Positions 1-10,919 of a stretch of DNA of 64,000 bases are shown piece by piece. The DNA is taken from positions 1,116,001 through 1,180,000 of the forward strand of contig CAJSYZ010000004.1 of assembly GCA_910574455.1 (NCBI GenBank). The letters are read 5' to 3'. The notes beneath the pieces are model-generated. The model searched no databases, was not told the DNA's origin, and saw only the letters and a list, made by a program, of their open reading frames with translations. The translations under genes were made by a program, and so were the position numbers. The stretch is from Trichaptum fuscoviolaceum. Lineage: Eukaryota > Basidiomycota > Agaricomycetes > Hymenochaetales > Trichaptaceae. Position 1 is the first letter of the stretch; every line of letters starts with the position of its first letter.

Positions 1-1640
1 TCAGCAGCGTCGTGAGCGGTTTGACGATGTGCGAGAAATCCCGAATGAAGCGTCGATAGAAATTCGCGAACCCGAGGAAGGCTTGAATGTCTTTCACCTT
101 TTTCGGGGTAGGCCAGTCGAGGACCGCCTGTACCTTGGCGGGATCCATCGCCACCTTTCCCTGCGAAATAATCATCCCGAGATACTCGACGGAAGTCTGT
201 TTGAATTTGCACTTTTCGGGTTTACAGAACAAGTCGTTTTCGCGCAGCCGCTTAAGGACTTCCCGTACGTGTTCCTCATGCTGCGATTCATCTTCGGAAA
301 AGATTAGCAAGTCGTCAAGATAGATGATCACGTATACTCCAATGAGATCTTTGAAGATATCGTTCATCATATGCTGGAAGGTCGCCGGGGCATTCGTGAG
401 CCCGAATGTCATCACCGTTGGTTCGAAATGTCCTGCCTGAGTCCGAAATGCGGCCTTCCACTCGTCGCCTTGCTTCAGTCGCACGTTGTGGTAGCCCCAT
501 CGCAAATCTAACGTCGTGAAAACCTTCGCCTTTTGCAGTGCATCTACGAGTTCCATCGTGAGGGGAAGCGGGTATCGATTCTTGACCGTGATATCGTTCA
601 GTCGTCGGTAATCGACTACCATGCGCAAGGTTCCGTCCTTTTTCTTGATAAAGAAGACGGGAGCCGCTGCAGGGGATTTCGAAGGTCGTATGTACCCTTT
701 GCGCAGGTTTTCGTCAACGAATTCGCGAAGGGCGTCGCGTTCGGCCGGGGCCAACGGATAGATTTTGCTGTACGGGGGAACCTTCCCGGGTTCTAAATCT
801 ATGGCGTGATCATACGGCTTGCGCAGTGGAAGCCTTTCGGATTCAACTTTCGAGAAAACGTCGGCAAACTCACGAAATTCGGGGGGAACTAGTTCCTCGA
901 AGGTTTTCTCGCCTTCCTTCACTGCTGACTTCTCAGCGATGGCCTGGGAGTGGGTGTACGAGGCGGCAATTTTGTACGCGAAATGGTCGTCCGTCGTGAC
1001 GAAGTAGGATTCAGCGTCGTGGTACTGGTCCCAATATTTTTCTGAGTACCGAAATCCTGGTGGGACGGCTTCCCATTCGGCCTGGGTCCTGTCGGGCCCC
1101 CAGGGGGTCTCGACTTCTTCTGCTATGGCGAGGCGGGGAAGCGGGACCAGGCGTTGCTGGTTGTCACACTGGGGCGGGCAGCGATTGAGATCGACCACAT
1201 CGTTGGTCCAGTCGATGGTTGGGTTATGGTGCCGCAACCAGTCGATCCCCATGATAATATCGTCGTCGCCAATATCCGCGACGGCCATGGTCAACTGTTC
1301 TAAGTGTCCCTTCATCTCGACGTTGAGGACTACTTCCTGGGTGATGCGTCCAATCGCGTTCGGGGAATTGTCCGCGTTGCGCAAAAGTATCGGGATTACC
1401 AAGTCCCGGGTCTGGAGTCCGTGTCGCGAAACGTAGCGGGAATTTATGAAAGTTCCCGACGCACCGCTGTCTAACATTACTGTGGCTAAGGCATCCGTTT
1501 TTCCGTCGCTAACCTGTACCGGGAACTTCAAATGTCGTCTAAGACGACGGTCTATTGTAGAGATGGTTAAATACAAGGGACCATTATTAAGAGAGTTCTT
1601 CGGCCACAAGGGCGGTTGGGTCGTATAGGGCGCGACTGAG
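1..1640 (-). CDS. Ty3/gypsy pol polyprotein, partial (protease and reverse transcriptase)
   Basis: The minus-strand frame whose codons begin at positions equal to 2 mod 3 is open from about 1640 to the window edge. Reading downstream it shows an aspartic protease with the active-site motif LDSGASGTFI (near 1480-1450), then a reverse transcriptase with VVDYRRLND (near 600), TLDLRWGYHNVR, and the catalytic box YLDDLLIF (near 330). It then enters the connection region and runs off the window, so RNase H, integrase and the 3' LTR are not visible. This order is that of Ty3/gypsy elements. The frame is +1 relative to gag and overlaps its last codons, so Pol is probably made by frameshifting or from a fused precursor. 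I saw no in-frame stop in the visible part, so the copy may be young. Confidence 0.9.
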
Positions 1641-2858
1641 CAATACGACCCTACGAAAATCCGCTGGGGGCGGGGCTTCGGGATTGTGAACGTTCTTGGC
1701 GGCGGGCGTCATGGCGGCGAATGCGTTCTGTAGCACGGACTGCTGCACATTCTGGACGTACTGTTCCGCCATACGTTTGAGCGTTTCTTCGAACGACTGG
1801 AGCGCGGGGGGCGATGGGCTCGACGGGGACGTGGATTTCGTCGCCTTTAGGTTTCGGGATGGCGGTCGCGTTGGGCAATCGCTCACCAAATGGTCTTTCT
1901 CTCCGCAGTAGTAGCATAGTCCCTTACTCCTGCGCTCCCGGCGCACCCTGTCAATCTCCATTGCGTTGGGATCCTTCGTCGAGCTTGCGCCCGCAGTCGG
2001 GATCGTACGCGGAGCTGAACTAGTGGTGCCGGGATTGCTTCGGGGCGTAGCCGCTGGCTTTGATACTGGTCCATAGGCGTGTGCGAGCCTTAGCTTCTCG
2101 TCCGTCTCGGAAACCCAGTTGACGTAGGCATCGAATTTCATATCCTTCGCCTCTGTGCTGGCGATGTGCTGGCGAACCTGGTCTTTGAGTCCCTTCCGGA
2201 ACATGTCGAGGTAGATGACATCCGTCGTTGCGTCCTTGGGCCACCCGGTGAGGGCTTGGAGGGCACGGAATTGCGACGCAAACTCGGCGACCGTTCCTGT
2301 CTGGCGTAGGCGCATCAGCTTGTCGGCTGCGGCTTTGTCTGCATCGATTTCCCCGTAAGAGGCGCGAAGGGCGGCGAACAGGGCCTCCAGGCTGGCGGCT
2401 TCTGGCGGTGTCGGGATGTCCTGGAGTCGATCTAGAATGGGTCGTGCCCAGTCTTGCGCCGGCCCCCGCAGTAGCATTAGAGCAAATGCGACCTTGCGGG
2501 TTTCGTCTAGTCCCGGATGTTGTCCGAACAGGTAGAGCTTAATCTGGTGAATCCAGTTCTCCAGCTTGGCTCGTTCGCCTTCGAAGGTGTCGGGAAGCTT
2601 CATCTTGAGCCCGGCTCCGCCCCCAGACGGGGAGGCGGGCTGACTCGCGATTTGGGCTTCTAACGCCCGGTTGGCGTGCTTGAGCTGGGCGACTGTGTTC
2701 TGGACCTGATTGTGTTCGTTGACTAGCTTGGAGTAGCGCTTTTCGAGGGTGTCGAGGCGATCAAGGATGGGCTGGAGTTTGTCTTCCTCCATCGAGGAGC
2801 TAGGGGACGGGAAAGCGAAGGTGTCTGCGAGTCCTCCCCATTCCTGGTGGGACGACAT
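1587..2858 (-). CDS. Ty3/gypsy Gag (capsid/nucleocapsid)
   Basis: A 423-aa intact ORF. The N-terminal part has a short coiled coil (about residues 25-70, LDTLEKRYSKLVNEHNQVQN). The middle has the retrotransposon gag capsid signature with FEGERAKLENWIHQIKLYL and VAFALMLLRGPAQDWA. A zinc knuckle follows, CYYCGEKDHLVSDC, a perfect C-x2-C-x4-H-x4-C. The protein forms the virus-like particle in which the element is copied. It starts about 90 bp inside the LTR end at 2948, as expected for the first gene. It ends inside the overlapping pol frame. Confidence 0.92.
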   Translation of the reverse strand: MSSHQEWGGLADTFAFPSPSSSMEEDKLQPILDRLDTLEKRYSKLVNEHNQVQNTVAQLKHANRALEAQIASQPASPSGGGAGLKMKLPDTFEGERAKLENWIHQIKLYLFGQHPGLDETRKVAFALMLLRGPAQDWARPILDRLQDIPTPPEAASLEALFAALRASYGEIDADKAAADKLMRLRQTGTVAEFASQFRALQALTGWPKDATTDVIYLDMFRKGLKDQVRQHIASTEAKDMKFDAYVNWVSETDEKLRLAHAYGPVSKPAATPRSNPGTTSSAPRTIPTAGASSTKDPNAMEIDRVRRERRSKGLCYYCGEKDHLVSDCPTRPPSRNLKATKSTSPSSPSPPALQSFEETLKRMAEQYVQNVQQSVLQNAFAAMTPAAKNVHNPEAPPPADFRRVVLLSRALYDPTALVAEELS

Positions 2859-2947
2859 CGCGGGTCGGCGGTACGGGTGCGGGGGTAGAAGTAAAGAGCG
2901 TGAGGGTGTTGAGTCCGAGCGGCGGTGAGCCAGGACTTTTGACCTAA

Positions 2948-3874
2948 TGTTACGACCGTCGGGAATTGTAGCGGGAAACAGTTTCGGGAAACTGGAATTC
3001 GCGACAAGAACCCGCGTTCGGGAATCTGGATTCGCGACTGGGAACGAGCGTGGGAATTCAGGCGGGAAACGCGCGGGATTCTATCCAGGCGCGTCGCGGG
3101 ATTCTCAAGGCCAGCTAGGACTCTTCACTGCTTTGAACGTCAAGTAAGCGGATCCCTAAGGAAGCACTCCACAAGTAAGTATTGCGCCACTAACTACACA
3201 GGAGAAAAGAGAGAGATCGCACCTAAGGAAGCACTCCACAAGAGGTCAAAAGTGGGGTGCTCCTTACGATGCCTACAGCTATTTATCTACTTCGTAAAGA
3301 CTGTATAGTTAATCTACGCTAAGTGTCCTTGCGCAATGCGCACCTATCTACTACAAACGATACATGCTACGACCGCACTGCTAGGCATGTCTATCCCGTC
3401 TCTCCAGATGGCTACGGCCTGCCCGTGGACGTCAGCGTCCGGTCCGGGGCCGCGACTAGCCAGACTAGGTATGCCAGACTGTTGCAGGTCGTCACCTTGA
3501 GGTACTAACGGATTAATGAGCGTATGTTGATAAGTGAATGTACGTGTGCCGTGGCGGGTCGTCGTAAATGAATGTGTGTATGCGTGCATGGTGGTCGGGA
3601 CGGTGGTGCGGGATAGGTCACGTGAGCGGGGGATCTTGCGGGGGATCGTGCGAGTCGGGAAAGGGGTTTCGCGCGGGGAATCCAATGGCGGGATTCTCCC
3701 CGCGGGATTGTCTGCTCATGTCGGGATCCTTGGCGGGAAAGTGCGGGAAATGAGAAAAGGGGCCTGGGATCTCGACAGTACTCACCTGTCCACCTGGATT
3801 TATCTTGTTATTCTTATCCTCGAGTACGGGAAGGGATTACTCAGTAGATTGAAAAAATGTAGAATGATATGACA
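2948..3874 (-). repeat. Probable 5' LTR of the Ty3/gypsy element (outer end uncertain)
   Basis: The inner end is placed at TGTTACG (2948), which on the minus strand reads CGTAACA, a usual LTR 3' end just upstream of gag. The outer end is placed at TGACA (3870-3874), giving a TGT[T/C]A..TGACA pair; this end is a guess because the second LTR is outside the window. Inside are a 21-bp direct repeat (3155-3175 and 3222-3242) and a TATA-like GATAAATAG on the minus strand near 3280. CGGGAA/CGGGATT motifs are dense at both ends. Confidence 0.5.
2955..3750. promoter_or_regulatory. Two clusters of CGGGA[A/T] motifs inside the LTR
   Basis: About seven CGGGAA or CGGGATT hexamers lie in 2955-3110 and about six more in 3640-3750, with almost none between. 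Clustered short motifs in an LTR are candidates for transcription-factor sites. No factor is inferred. Confidence 0.35.
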
Positions 3875-4413
3875 TCGCTTACCGTTGAAACCTGCGACCC
3901 GGAAAGAGTGTCACGCAATAACTTCCTTTTCTTCGAGTTGACGTTGCTGCTACCTCCATCCTGTTCATGAGACGGCAGTTGGCAGATAAATAATAACGAA
4001 GGAATATGAACAAACGGTCATGGAGCAACTGACATGAATCGAACAGTAATCAGTCGGACTCACACAAGCTTGAGCCGGCCTTGTTAGCCTCTTCGGATCG
4101 CTTCCGCCCTATAAACAAGTTATTCAGACTGCATCTGCCATTCTAATGCTCCGTCAACTCACAACATTTGATTCCGAATCGACAAGATGTGCCTTCTGTT
4201 GCACGCTGATTGTGCTATTTTTTACACCATGATAGCTTGTAAGGGTTATTGTTTCTCCTTCATCCTCCCAGGGACTTAAGTTTTCATCATCTGGCAATTC
4301 GACGGTGTGTCTGGTGCAGCTTTGCGTCAGCAAGGCTCATAATATAGTGGTAGCAAAGACAAGAGCGTCAATGTTGCAGGTGAAGGATTTCCAACTTGAA
4401 GTTGGGTCTCGGC
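3875..4413. other. Gene-free stretch
   Basis: No ORF with coding character and no RNA gene was seen. A palindromic CAACTTGAAGTTG lies at about 4391-4403, one of the motif types that crowd the spacers of the 5-17.5 kb block. Confidence 0.4.
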
Positions 4414-4555
4414 TATTAGGATTTGGAGAAATCCTAATGTTTGAACACCTTAAATAGCGCTGGGAACAGTTGTCAGTAACCTGACAACATGGCTCTTTTA
4501 GTGTAATGGCTAAAATCCCAGTTCAGTGCCTTATTTCCCAGTTTGGTTCGTGACA
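4414..4555 (+). repeat. 142-bp direct repeat, copy 1
   Basis: Identical by eye to 4746-4887, 332 bp downstream. Each copy holds a perfect 10-bp hairpin with a 4-nt loop (ATTAGGATTT/AAATCCTAAT, 4415-4438 here) and a perfect 8-bp hairpin (GTTGTCAG/CTGACAAC, 4469-4488). It also holds an RNA polymerase III A-box-like TAGTGTAATGG (4499-4509). It ends GTGACA. Confidence 0.85.
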
Positions 4556-4745
4556 GGTTGTCAGGTTAACAAGGTCACAGGTTCAAGTCCCGGGGTGTGC
4601 AATATTAATGACGGATTCTTAATATTGCCACGGAGGGTCCTCTCTGTTCCTTGGCTTACACCCAAAAGGGAAATGGGTGGGGGGCGGCTATTTCGAGAAG
4701 GTGTCCTCTCCCGACGGTGGGAGGGGGTCTTTGAGAGGGAGGTAA
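4556..4745 (+). other. 190-bp core between the direct repeats with tRNA-like B box and purine tract
   Basis: The core carries GGTTCAAGTCC (4580-4590), a match to the tRNA B-box consensus, 71 bp after the A-box-like motif of repeat copy 1. It also has a perfect 10-bp inverted repeat GCAATATTAA/TTAATATTGC (4599-4628). A purine-rich tract (GGGAGGGGG then GAGAGGGAGG) lies just before repeat copy 2. No tRNA cloverleaf can be drawn. The layout recalls a tRNA-derived SINE or a terminal-repeat miniature retroelement, but neither is proven. Confidence 0.45.
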
Positions 4746-4887
4746 TATTAGGATTTGGAGAAATCCTAATGTTTGAACACCTTAAATAGCGCTGGGAACA
4801 GTTGTCAGTAACCTGACAACATGGCTCTTTTAGTGTAATGGCTAAAATCCCAGTTCAGTGCCTTATTTCCCAGTTTGGTTCGTGACA
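4746..4887 (+). repeat. 142-bp direct repeat, copy 2
   Basis: Exact second copy of 4414-4555, with the same hairpins (4747-4770 and 4801-4820). The identity stops at 4887, where the sequence changes to the motif-rich flank of the Plavaka block. Confidence 0.85.
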
Positions 4888-5059
4888 TCGGCCCGGGAGC
4901 GTCACGGTAGTAGTAGCCTGAGTAGGTAGTCGGGATGATGATGATCATACTAGTATGAGTTTAATAACTGAGTCTAAATCAAGCTTCTCACTCACCATTA
5001 CATCGACTTGACAGTACCAGATACTGATTCAGACGCAATGCAAGATTCAAACCTCAAAC

Positions 5060-6088
5060 TCACAAATTGATCCTTTCTGAGTCTATCCCTGCCACTGGCA
5101 CCTCAAGACCTCCACCCTCTTCACCAATGAAAGTGGAATCATCTGTGTTGCGAAGCGCCCTGACAGGGCGTTTTGTCTTGTCGTTCCGCCTTGACGTAGC
5201 GGGCGAGTCTATTATGTCCGTTTCTTCACCAGAAAGACTCTCGTTCGGTCCTGCAGGAGCGTGAAAGAATGCGTCGCTGGGAGTCACGGTGGCGGCAGAC
5301 CTGGACATCTTTGCGGTCTGCACACGTGTGCGAAATGGAAGTTCACCTTTGGAATCTTCTTTCCTAGCCTTTTTTGCAGGCTCCCTGTTTGGCTCATCCA
5401 TACTCGCTGCTTTGCATTAAGGTGAGTCACAGTGTTCAACCTCCAAGCTTTGAGATCATCTGAAAATGTATAGGCAATGTTACTCACGAATATCCAAGTC
5501 TTCGTTGTGTCCATCTTCACAACCCGATACGTCTTTAACATCGTTCTTCAAGTCTGTTTATGCCAGTTCAAATGATCTGTGTCATCACTGATCTAAAGTT
5601 GAAGACTTACTGCTAGCTTCGCCTTTTGGCTTTCTACGTCCACGTTTGCCAGTGAGTTTGGGCACTGTTGAGCCCATCTGGGTGCGTGTCTCAAGAGCCT
5701 TTGACAAGTTGTTTTCAAGCTCTACGGTCTCTAGCATCGCTGCTTCTTGGTTCTCTGCTGCAGTCACCTTCTTGCGAACCTTGTCAGCTGCCTCTTGTTC
5801 TTTTGCTGCCCGTTTTTGCTCCGCAGCGAGTTTTTTCCTCTCTTTCGCAACCGCGACTTGCTGGGCCGCAGCTCTGCGGAAGGCTGCCCGCTCTTCCTTC
5901 TGCTTTTCCTTCTCTTCCTTCTCCTTCAATGCCTCATCCCGCCTCTCTGCCTGCCGTACTTTCCTTTTCTCTTTTTCTTCCTTCTCCCGCAATATCTCCT
6001 CCTGTGTTCGTCTTGTTCTGAGTTGTCCAACGACTGCTCCGGGGTGCTTTTCGCTGTTCTTAGCTCTTGTCTGTCTTTGAGTTGACAT
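5060..6088 (-). CDS. Coiled-coil companion protein of the Plavaka element (three exons)
   Basis: Not a characterised family. My model is exons 6088-5611, 5553-5488 and 5406-5060, with introns GTAAGT..CAG (57 nt) and GTGAGT..CAG (81 nt). The exons total 891 nt and stay in frame, giving 296 aa. Residues about 28-140 are a highly charged Lys/Glu/Ala/Arg helix rich in KEEKEKQK-type runs, a predicted long coiled coil. It is followed by a basic KRGRRKPKGE stretch and a Ser/Thr/Asp-rich tail. It is divergent from the transposase, with 272 bp between start codons, so the two probably share a promoter. Similar charged proteins beside Plavaka transposases are known to me only as hypothetical proteins. 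Role unknown; a DNA-binding or assembly partner is an inference. Confidence 0.65.
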
Positions 6089-6360
6089 TTTGTGCAGTGT
6101 TTTGAGACTTGTATGATGATAAGATGTGTCGAAGGTGCAAGTTCAAGATCAGGGAGGCGGGGGCGTCTATCTTAGACAAGTTGAAAATTTACGCCCACTA
6201 CTACCGTGACTACTCTATGACTAATTTTAACTCAGGTTCAAGTTCACTGGCACTCCGAGTCCGAGTCACTGCCAGTGCTAGCAGCCTGCCAGTGCCAGTG
6301 AGGCTCAGCTGTGAGTCCCAATTGTCAACGTGTACTACTACTGAGGTTACATTCAAGTTG
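6089..6360. promoter_or_regulatory. Divergent promoter with palindromic motif cluster
   Basis: This spacer separates the companion gene and the transposase. Between 6225 and 6325 it packs the motifs GGTTCAAGTTC, CTCCGAGTCCGAGTC, CACTGCCAGTG and GCCTGCCAGTGCCAGTG. The same words recur at 10.4-10.7, 13.0-14.05 and 17.0-17.5 kb. They may be transposase-binding or transcription-control sites. Confidence 0.5.
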
Positions 6361-9300
6361 ATGCCAGCGACACGGAAAAAGCACGATCCCTTTCATTTTC
6401 CACCAACTATTCGATGCACCTTGCCCGGCTGTAGTAGGATGTTCAAGAGTCAATCTGGAAGAGCAAGACATGAATATTCAGCTCATCCAACGTCATTCTT
6501 GGCAAGTTCTTCTGCTTGTGGTCATGAATATGAATCGTCACCTATTCGACCCATACGAGCTCCAAGTCCTCAACTTGAAGCTCTCCTGAGGTCGTCCGAA
6601 CTTCCATCAGAGGGTCATCTTGAGAGCGGCTCTGACTCCTACGATTACGATATTTCCATGCTTACACAGGATATCTCGATGCTCAGTATAGGCCGAGACG
6701 AGCTGCTTCAAGATTTGGACAGACCTGATTCTCTGTCCCATTCTGTCACCGGAAGTGACAGTGGCCGTTCTGAAGACTTGGATTCCGACATTGGAGATTA
6801 TAAGGAGAGCGAGGATAACTTGAAGGTGTATCACAGATACTTGAATGGTGCGCGCCAAATCAATTGTTCCCGGTTTACTGTAGCATTTTGACACCAAACA
6901 TTGTGCAGCCATTCCATGCGATGCAGAAGGGAACTTCTTAGAATATGAAGACTCACCCGCTCCGCGAAACGAATCTGCATCAAATGACTGGTTTCCCTAT
7001 TCATGCCGAGCAGATTTTGAGCTCGCAGATTTTCTCTATCGGGAAGAGCAAATGTCTGCTGGGAACATAACAAAGCTTCTGGGAATCATGAAGGCTTATC
7101 AACTGATTCAGGTGGCGGAGAATGTAAAATCTGGCGGATATTCCGAATTGGATGCGACAGAGCCTGACAATGACTTGGATCAGGATACAACTAGTAGTAC
7201 GCTACTCGATGGAGACGCGCAAAAAATGTATAACGCCATTGATGCTACGAAAGTTGGTGATGTGTCTTGGAAATCCTTTAGTAACTTCTACACAGACGAC
7301 AATGGCCAAAAGGCGACAAACGAGAACACCGAGTCATGGAAGAGGAAAGAATATGATGTATGGTATCGGGATCCTCTGGAAGTGATCCGGAATTTGGTGG
7401 ACAATCCGGCGTTGGAAGGCGAATTCGACTATGTCCCGTTTCGCGAGTATCAGCCGAAGGAGGACTCTGATGACAACAAAGAACGAGTCTTCAGAAACTA
7501 CATGTCCGGAAATTTTGCTTGGGAACAGGCTGTAAGTCATAAATCATGCAGCATTCGAAGTTCGAGGAAGTGTTCTGATTATCCTTGACTTAGAACAAAA
7601 TCTACGCCGAAGATAAAGCAGTCCATGGGTCCATGTTTGTTCCGGTGATCTTAGGGAGCGACAAGACAACAGTCTCCGTTGGCACTGGCAACAACGAATA
7701 TTATCCGTTATATCTCTCAATAGGAAATGTATCTAACAAGGCCCGGCGGTCCCAAAAGTTGAATACAGTCCAGCTCGTAGCATTTCTAGCAATACCAAAG
7801 AGTGTGTGTTACAAGCTTGAAGTGACCTATTCGATTGTGTTCTGACACTTCAAGTTTGCAGCTGAGCGGCAATACGAAAAGTCAGATGACTTCCGTCGCT
7901 TTAGACATCAAATCTTTCATTCATCTATATCAAGAATCTTGAGTCCACTGAAGACCGCAATGTCTATAAACAGTGAACATACCATTCTCCGGTGCCCTGA
8001 TGGTCACTTGCGTAGGTCGGTTCTCGGACTCGGCTCGTATATAGCCGATTATCCGGAACAGGTGAGTCTATGCGCAATATGCACTGGATGGTGCTGCAAG
8101 TAAGTATTGTCCTTTCCAAAAATCACATCCGACTTGAGTTCGAGGAAATGGCTTAATGCGGCTACTATATAGATGTACAGCACCTCACAAGAACCTAGAT
8201 AATCCGGAATTTGTTACAAATCCTCGAACAAAAGAGCTGCACGAACGATTGATAGAACAGGTGGATGACAATAGCATAAGTAGAGCCACAATTCGTAAGG
8301 AGTATGGGTTCCACCAAGATATCGTCGTATGTGTTCCAACTTCAAGTTGTCCATTAGATGCACTTACCGCAACTATGTCCCGTAGCCCTTCACCAATGAT
8401 TTTCCGCGTGCAGATATATGCGATCTCATTTCTCCAGACCTACTGCACCAAATCATCAAAGGCGTATTCAAGGATCACCTTGTTGAGTGGATTTGCCAGA
8501 GCTTGACCACGACAGAGCTGGACGTTGTGGATAGAAGGTACTCTTCTCTCACAAGACATATAATGCAAATGCCTTTGCTAACTTCCACGTAGAATAAGAG
8601 TTGCTGCTCCCTTTCCTGGACTTCGTAGATTCCCCGAAGGCCGAGGCTTCAAGCAATGGACAGGCAATGATTCTAAGGCACTTATGAAAGTATGTGACCT
8701 TTCTATCTTGTTTGAGGCGGTGGTTTGCTGATATTTGATGCAATTTGCTTAGGTGTATCTTCCGGCTATCGTGGGCATTGCGCACGATGATATGATTCGC
8801 GCATTGAGTGCATTTCTGGACTTCTGTTACCTTGTGCGTCGGTACACGATTACAGCCTCAACTCTTGATCAAATAAAAGCCTCTCTGGATCACTTTCATC
8901 AATTTCGGCAAATATTCATAGCCAAGGGCATCCGGGATAACTTCTCACTGCCACGACAGCATGCCATGGTCCACTATCCTACAATGATCCCTCTCTTTGC
9001 TGCACCGAGCGGGCTGTGCTCGTCAATCACAGAGAATAAACACATTTACGCGGTCAAGGAAACATGGCGACGCTCAAACAGAAATGATCCTTTGGGTCAG
9101 ATGATCACAGCAAACGAACGACTAAGTAAACTCATTGCAGCCAGGGCAGACTTCAAAAGGCGTGGAATGCTGGACAATTCGTTGGCGGAGGCTTCGTGGA
9201 GAGCTTTGCGTGATGTTCTGCGCAAGAATATGTCAGAGTCGGAGGAGGATGAAGCTGAGAGGACCTCAAATTGGAGGGAGCAGGTGCAACATTGTGGTGC

Positions 9301-10356
9301 TCCATTGGCAAGGGCAAGCGATGATACAGAGGACTTCTTCGATGACATTGTGGGCAAGAATGAACTCAACGAAATTGCAGACCTGGAAGATCCCGGGAGC
9401 TTAGTGCATGGGCCACAGCATCTTGCGGTTCAAGGCATACAACATGCTGAACGCCAGATGCGCTTGGGTGGCAGAAATGACCCTTTGAGCTTGATGTTAA
9501 TGGCTTCGAAGCAACGTTAGTATTACTTAGCAACCCATGCTTTTGGTGCTGCACATCTGACTTCTTTGTTGTCATCCTTGCAGAGTCCAGTACGGTGTAC
9601 CCTAAGCAGCTCACGGCTCTTGTGGCGATAAAAGGCCATCCAGAGCTCCGAAAACTCCGACAGCTCATTAAAGAATACTTATTCAACAAGTACGAGAAGC
9701 ACAACTCCAACTTAAGGGGCTCCTCTGGCAGAGCCGAACCAGCAGTTGAATTGGACATGAGCAATGACTTTTCAATTTTCCATTCAGCCACCGCTTTCTT
9801 TGCCTACCATGGCGAATCGATCCCTATAGAACAAGCAATGAGGGAGGTGATCAGGTCCAATCCCTCTTGGCGCGGAAAAGCAAGACGTGACGCAGTCCTT
9901 GTTCGAGTTAATACTCGCAAAAAGGGGTTTGCAGGAATGAGAGTTGCCCGTGTTATGCTTCTTTTTTCCTTCACCGCTAAAGGGGAGCATCAGAACTGCG
10001 CTCTCGTCCAATTTTTCAAGCGTGTTGGAGATTCACCCGACCTCAAAACAAGAATGTGGATAGTCGAACCGGAGTTTGAGTTAGAGAGCTCTACCGCCCG
10101 TGTCGGATGCTGTACTACCGGAGTGAATGGCAGATGTCGCTATCACCGCGACTGCAAGGCTCCGAAGCTATCTGTGATAGATGTAGGGGACATCCTCCGT
10201 TTAGCCCACCTCCTGGGGGTTCCGAAGGGTGATGAATGTCCTCCGAAGTCATTGACACCTGAGGAGTCCCTGGATTTTTATGATAAATTCTATGTTAACC
10301 GATTTGCTGACATGCACATGCACGAAACATTGTACGAAAGCAGACATTGGCAATGA
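6361..10356 (+). CDS. Plavaka-type (KDZ superfamily) transposase, apparently intact
   Basis: My model has nine exons: 6361-6847, 6909-7531, 7594-7801, 7862-8099, 8173-8326, 8386-8537, 8593-8689, 8753-9515, 9584-10356. They total 3495 nt with no internal stop, giving 1164 aa. A C2H2-like finger sits at Cys19/Cys24/His37/His42. Family blocks follow: YRDPLEVIRNLVDNPA, MFVPVILGSDKTTVSVGTG, YYPLYLSIGNV, FRHQIFHSS, YIADYPEQ with a Cys-rich CAICTGWCCKCTAP, ISPDLLHQIIKGVFKDHL, FPGLRRFPEGRGFKQWTG and FSLPRQHAMVHY. These match Plavaka transposases of Agaricomycetes as I know them. The start at 6361 was chosen because the finger begins soon after and the upstream frame is the motif-rich spacer. It should cut and paste its element in the nucleus. 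All splice sites and frames fit, so activity is possible. Confidence 0.88.
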
Positions 10357-10919
10357 TAAAGATAAACTCTTCATTTAGTAGCACATACTACAAAGTAGAT
10401 TGAAACCTACAACTTGAAAGTGAGGATATGGCAATTAAAGAAAGAGATGTAAATGAAACAGACCCAGTGCCAGCCTGAGCCACTGCTGCTAGTAGTGGCA
10501 TCATGATCATGATGCCATGCAAGTGTAATCAAGGCATCGACTCTTAGGCTGTCTTAACTTCAAGTTGACATCATACTCTTGGCTTGCTTTCAAGTTCAAG
10601 TTGTACAGTTTACACTGGCAATAACATCATGGTATTCATCGTACGAGGTAACAATTATTATCAACAATTCACGAAGTGACATATGTAAGGAGAAACAGAA
10701 GACACTGGCATAGCTCAGAGATTGTATGGGTAGTTCAAGTCATAGCTTCACCTCGGAGTTCTTAATATTTCCCAGACAACTTTCGGGGAACGGTTGCTTG
10801 TTTTGCCCTGCAACGGCTTGATGGAGAGAGAAGAGCTAAATGCACTGCAGTGAGCGCATATTAGAGAGTGAAGAGACTTCATCACATACATTAATTACTG
10901 ATCGCTGTGGCCCAACCCA
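10357..10919. other. Spacer with palindrome and shared motifs
   Basis: No gene. It contains a perfect 20-bp palindrome (10497-10516, centre ATGATCAT), CAAGTTG-type motifs near 10401, 10560 and 10595, and CCAGTGCCAGCCTGAG near 10465. It lies between the 3' ends of two converging genes. Confidence 0.5.

Noticed and set aside
4490..4600. A tRNA gene spanning the A-box-like and B-box motifs.
   Set aside because: Acceptor and anticodon stems do not pair and the T stem has mismatches. Only the promoter-like boxes remain.
5646..6085. Long plus-strand ORFs of 112-144 codons.
   Set aside because: They are antisense shadows of the Lys/Glu-rich companion gene and give Ser/Cys/Leu-rich nonsense.
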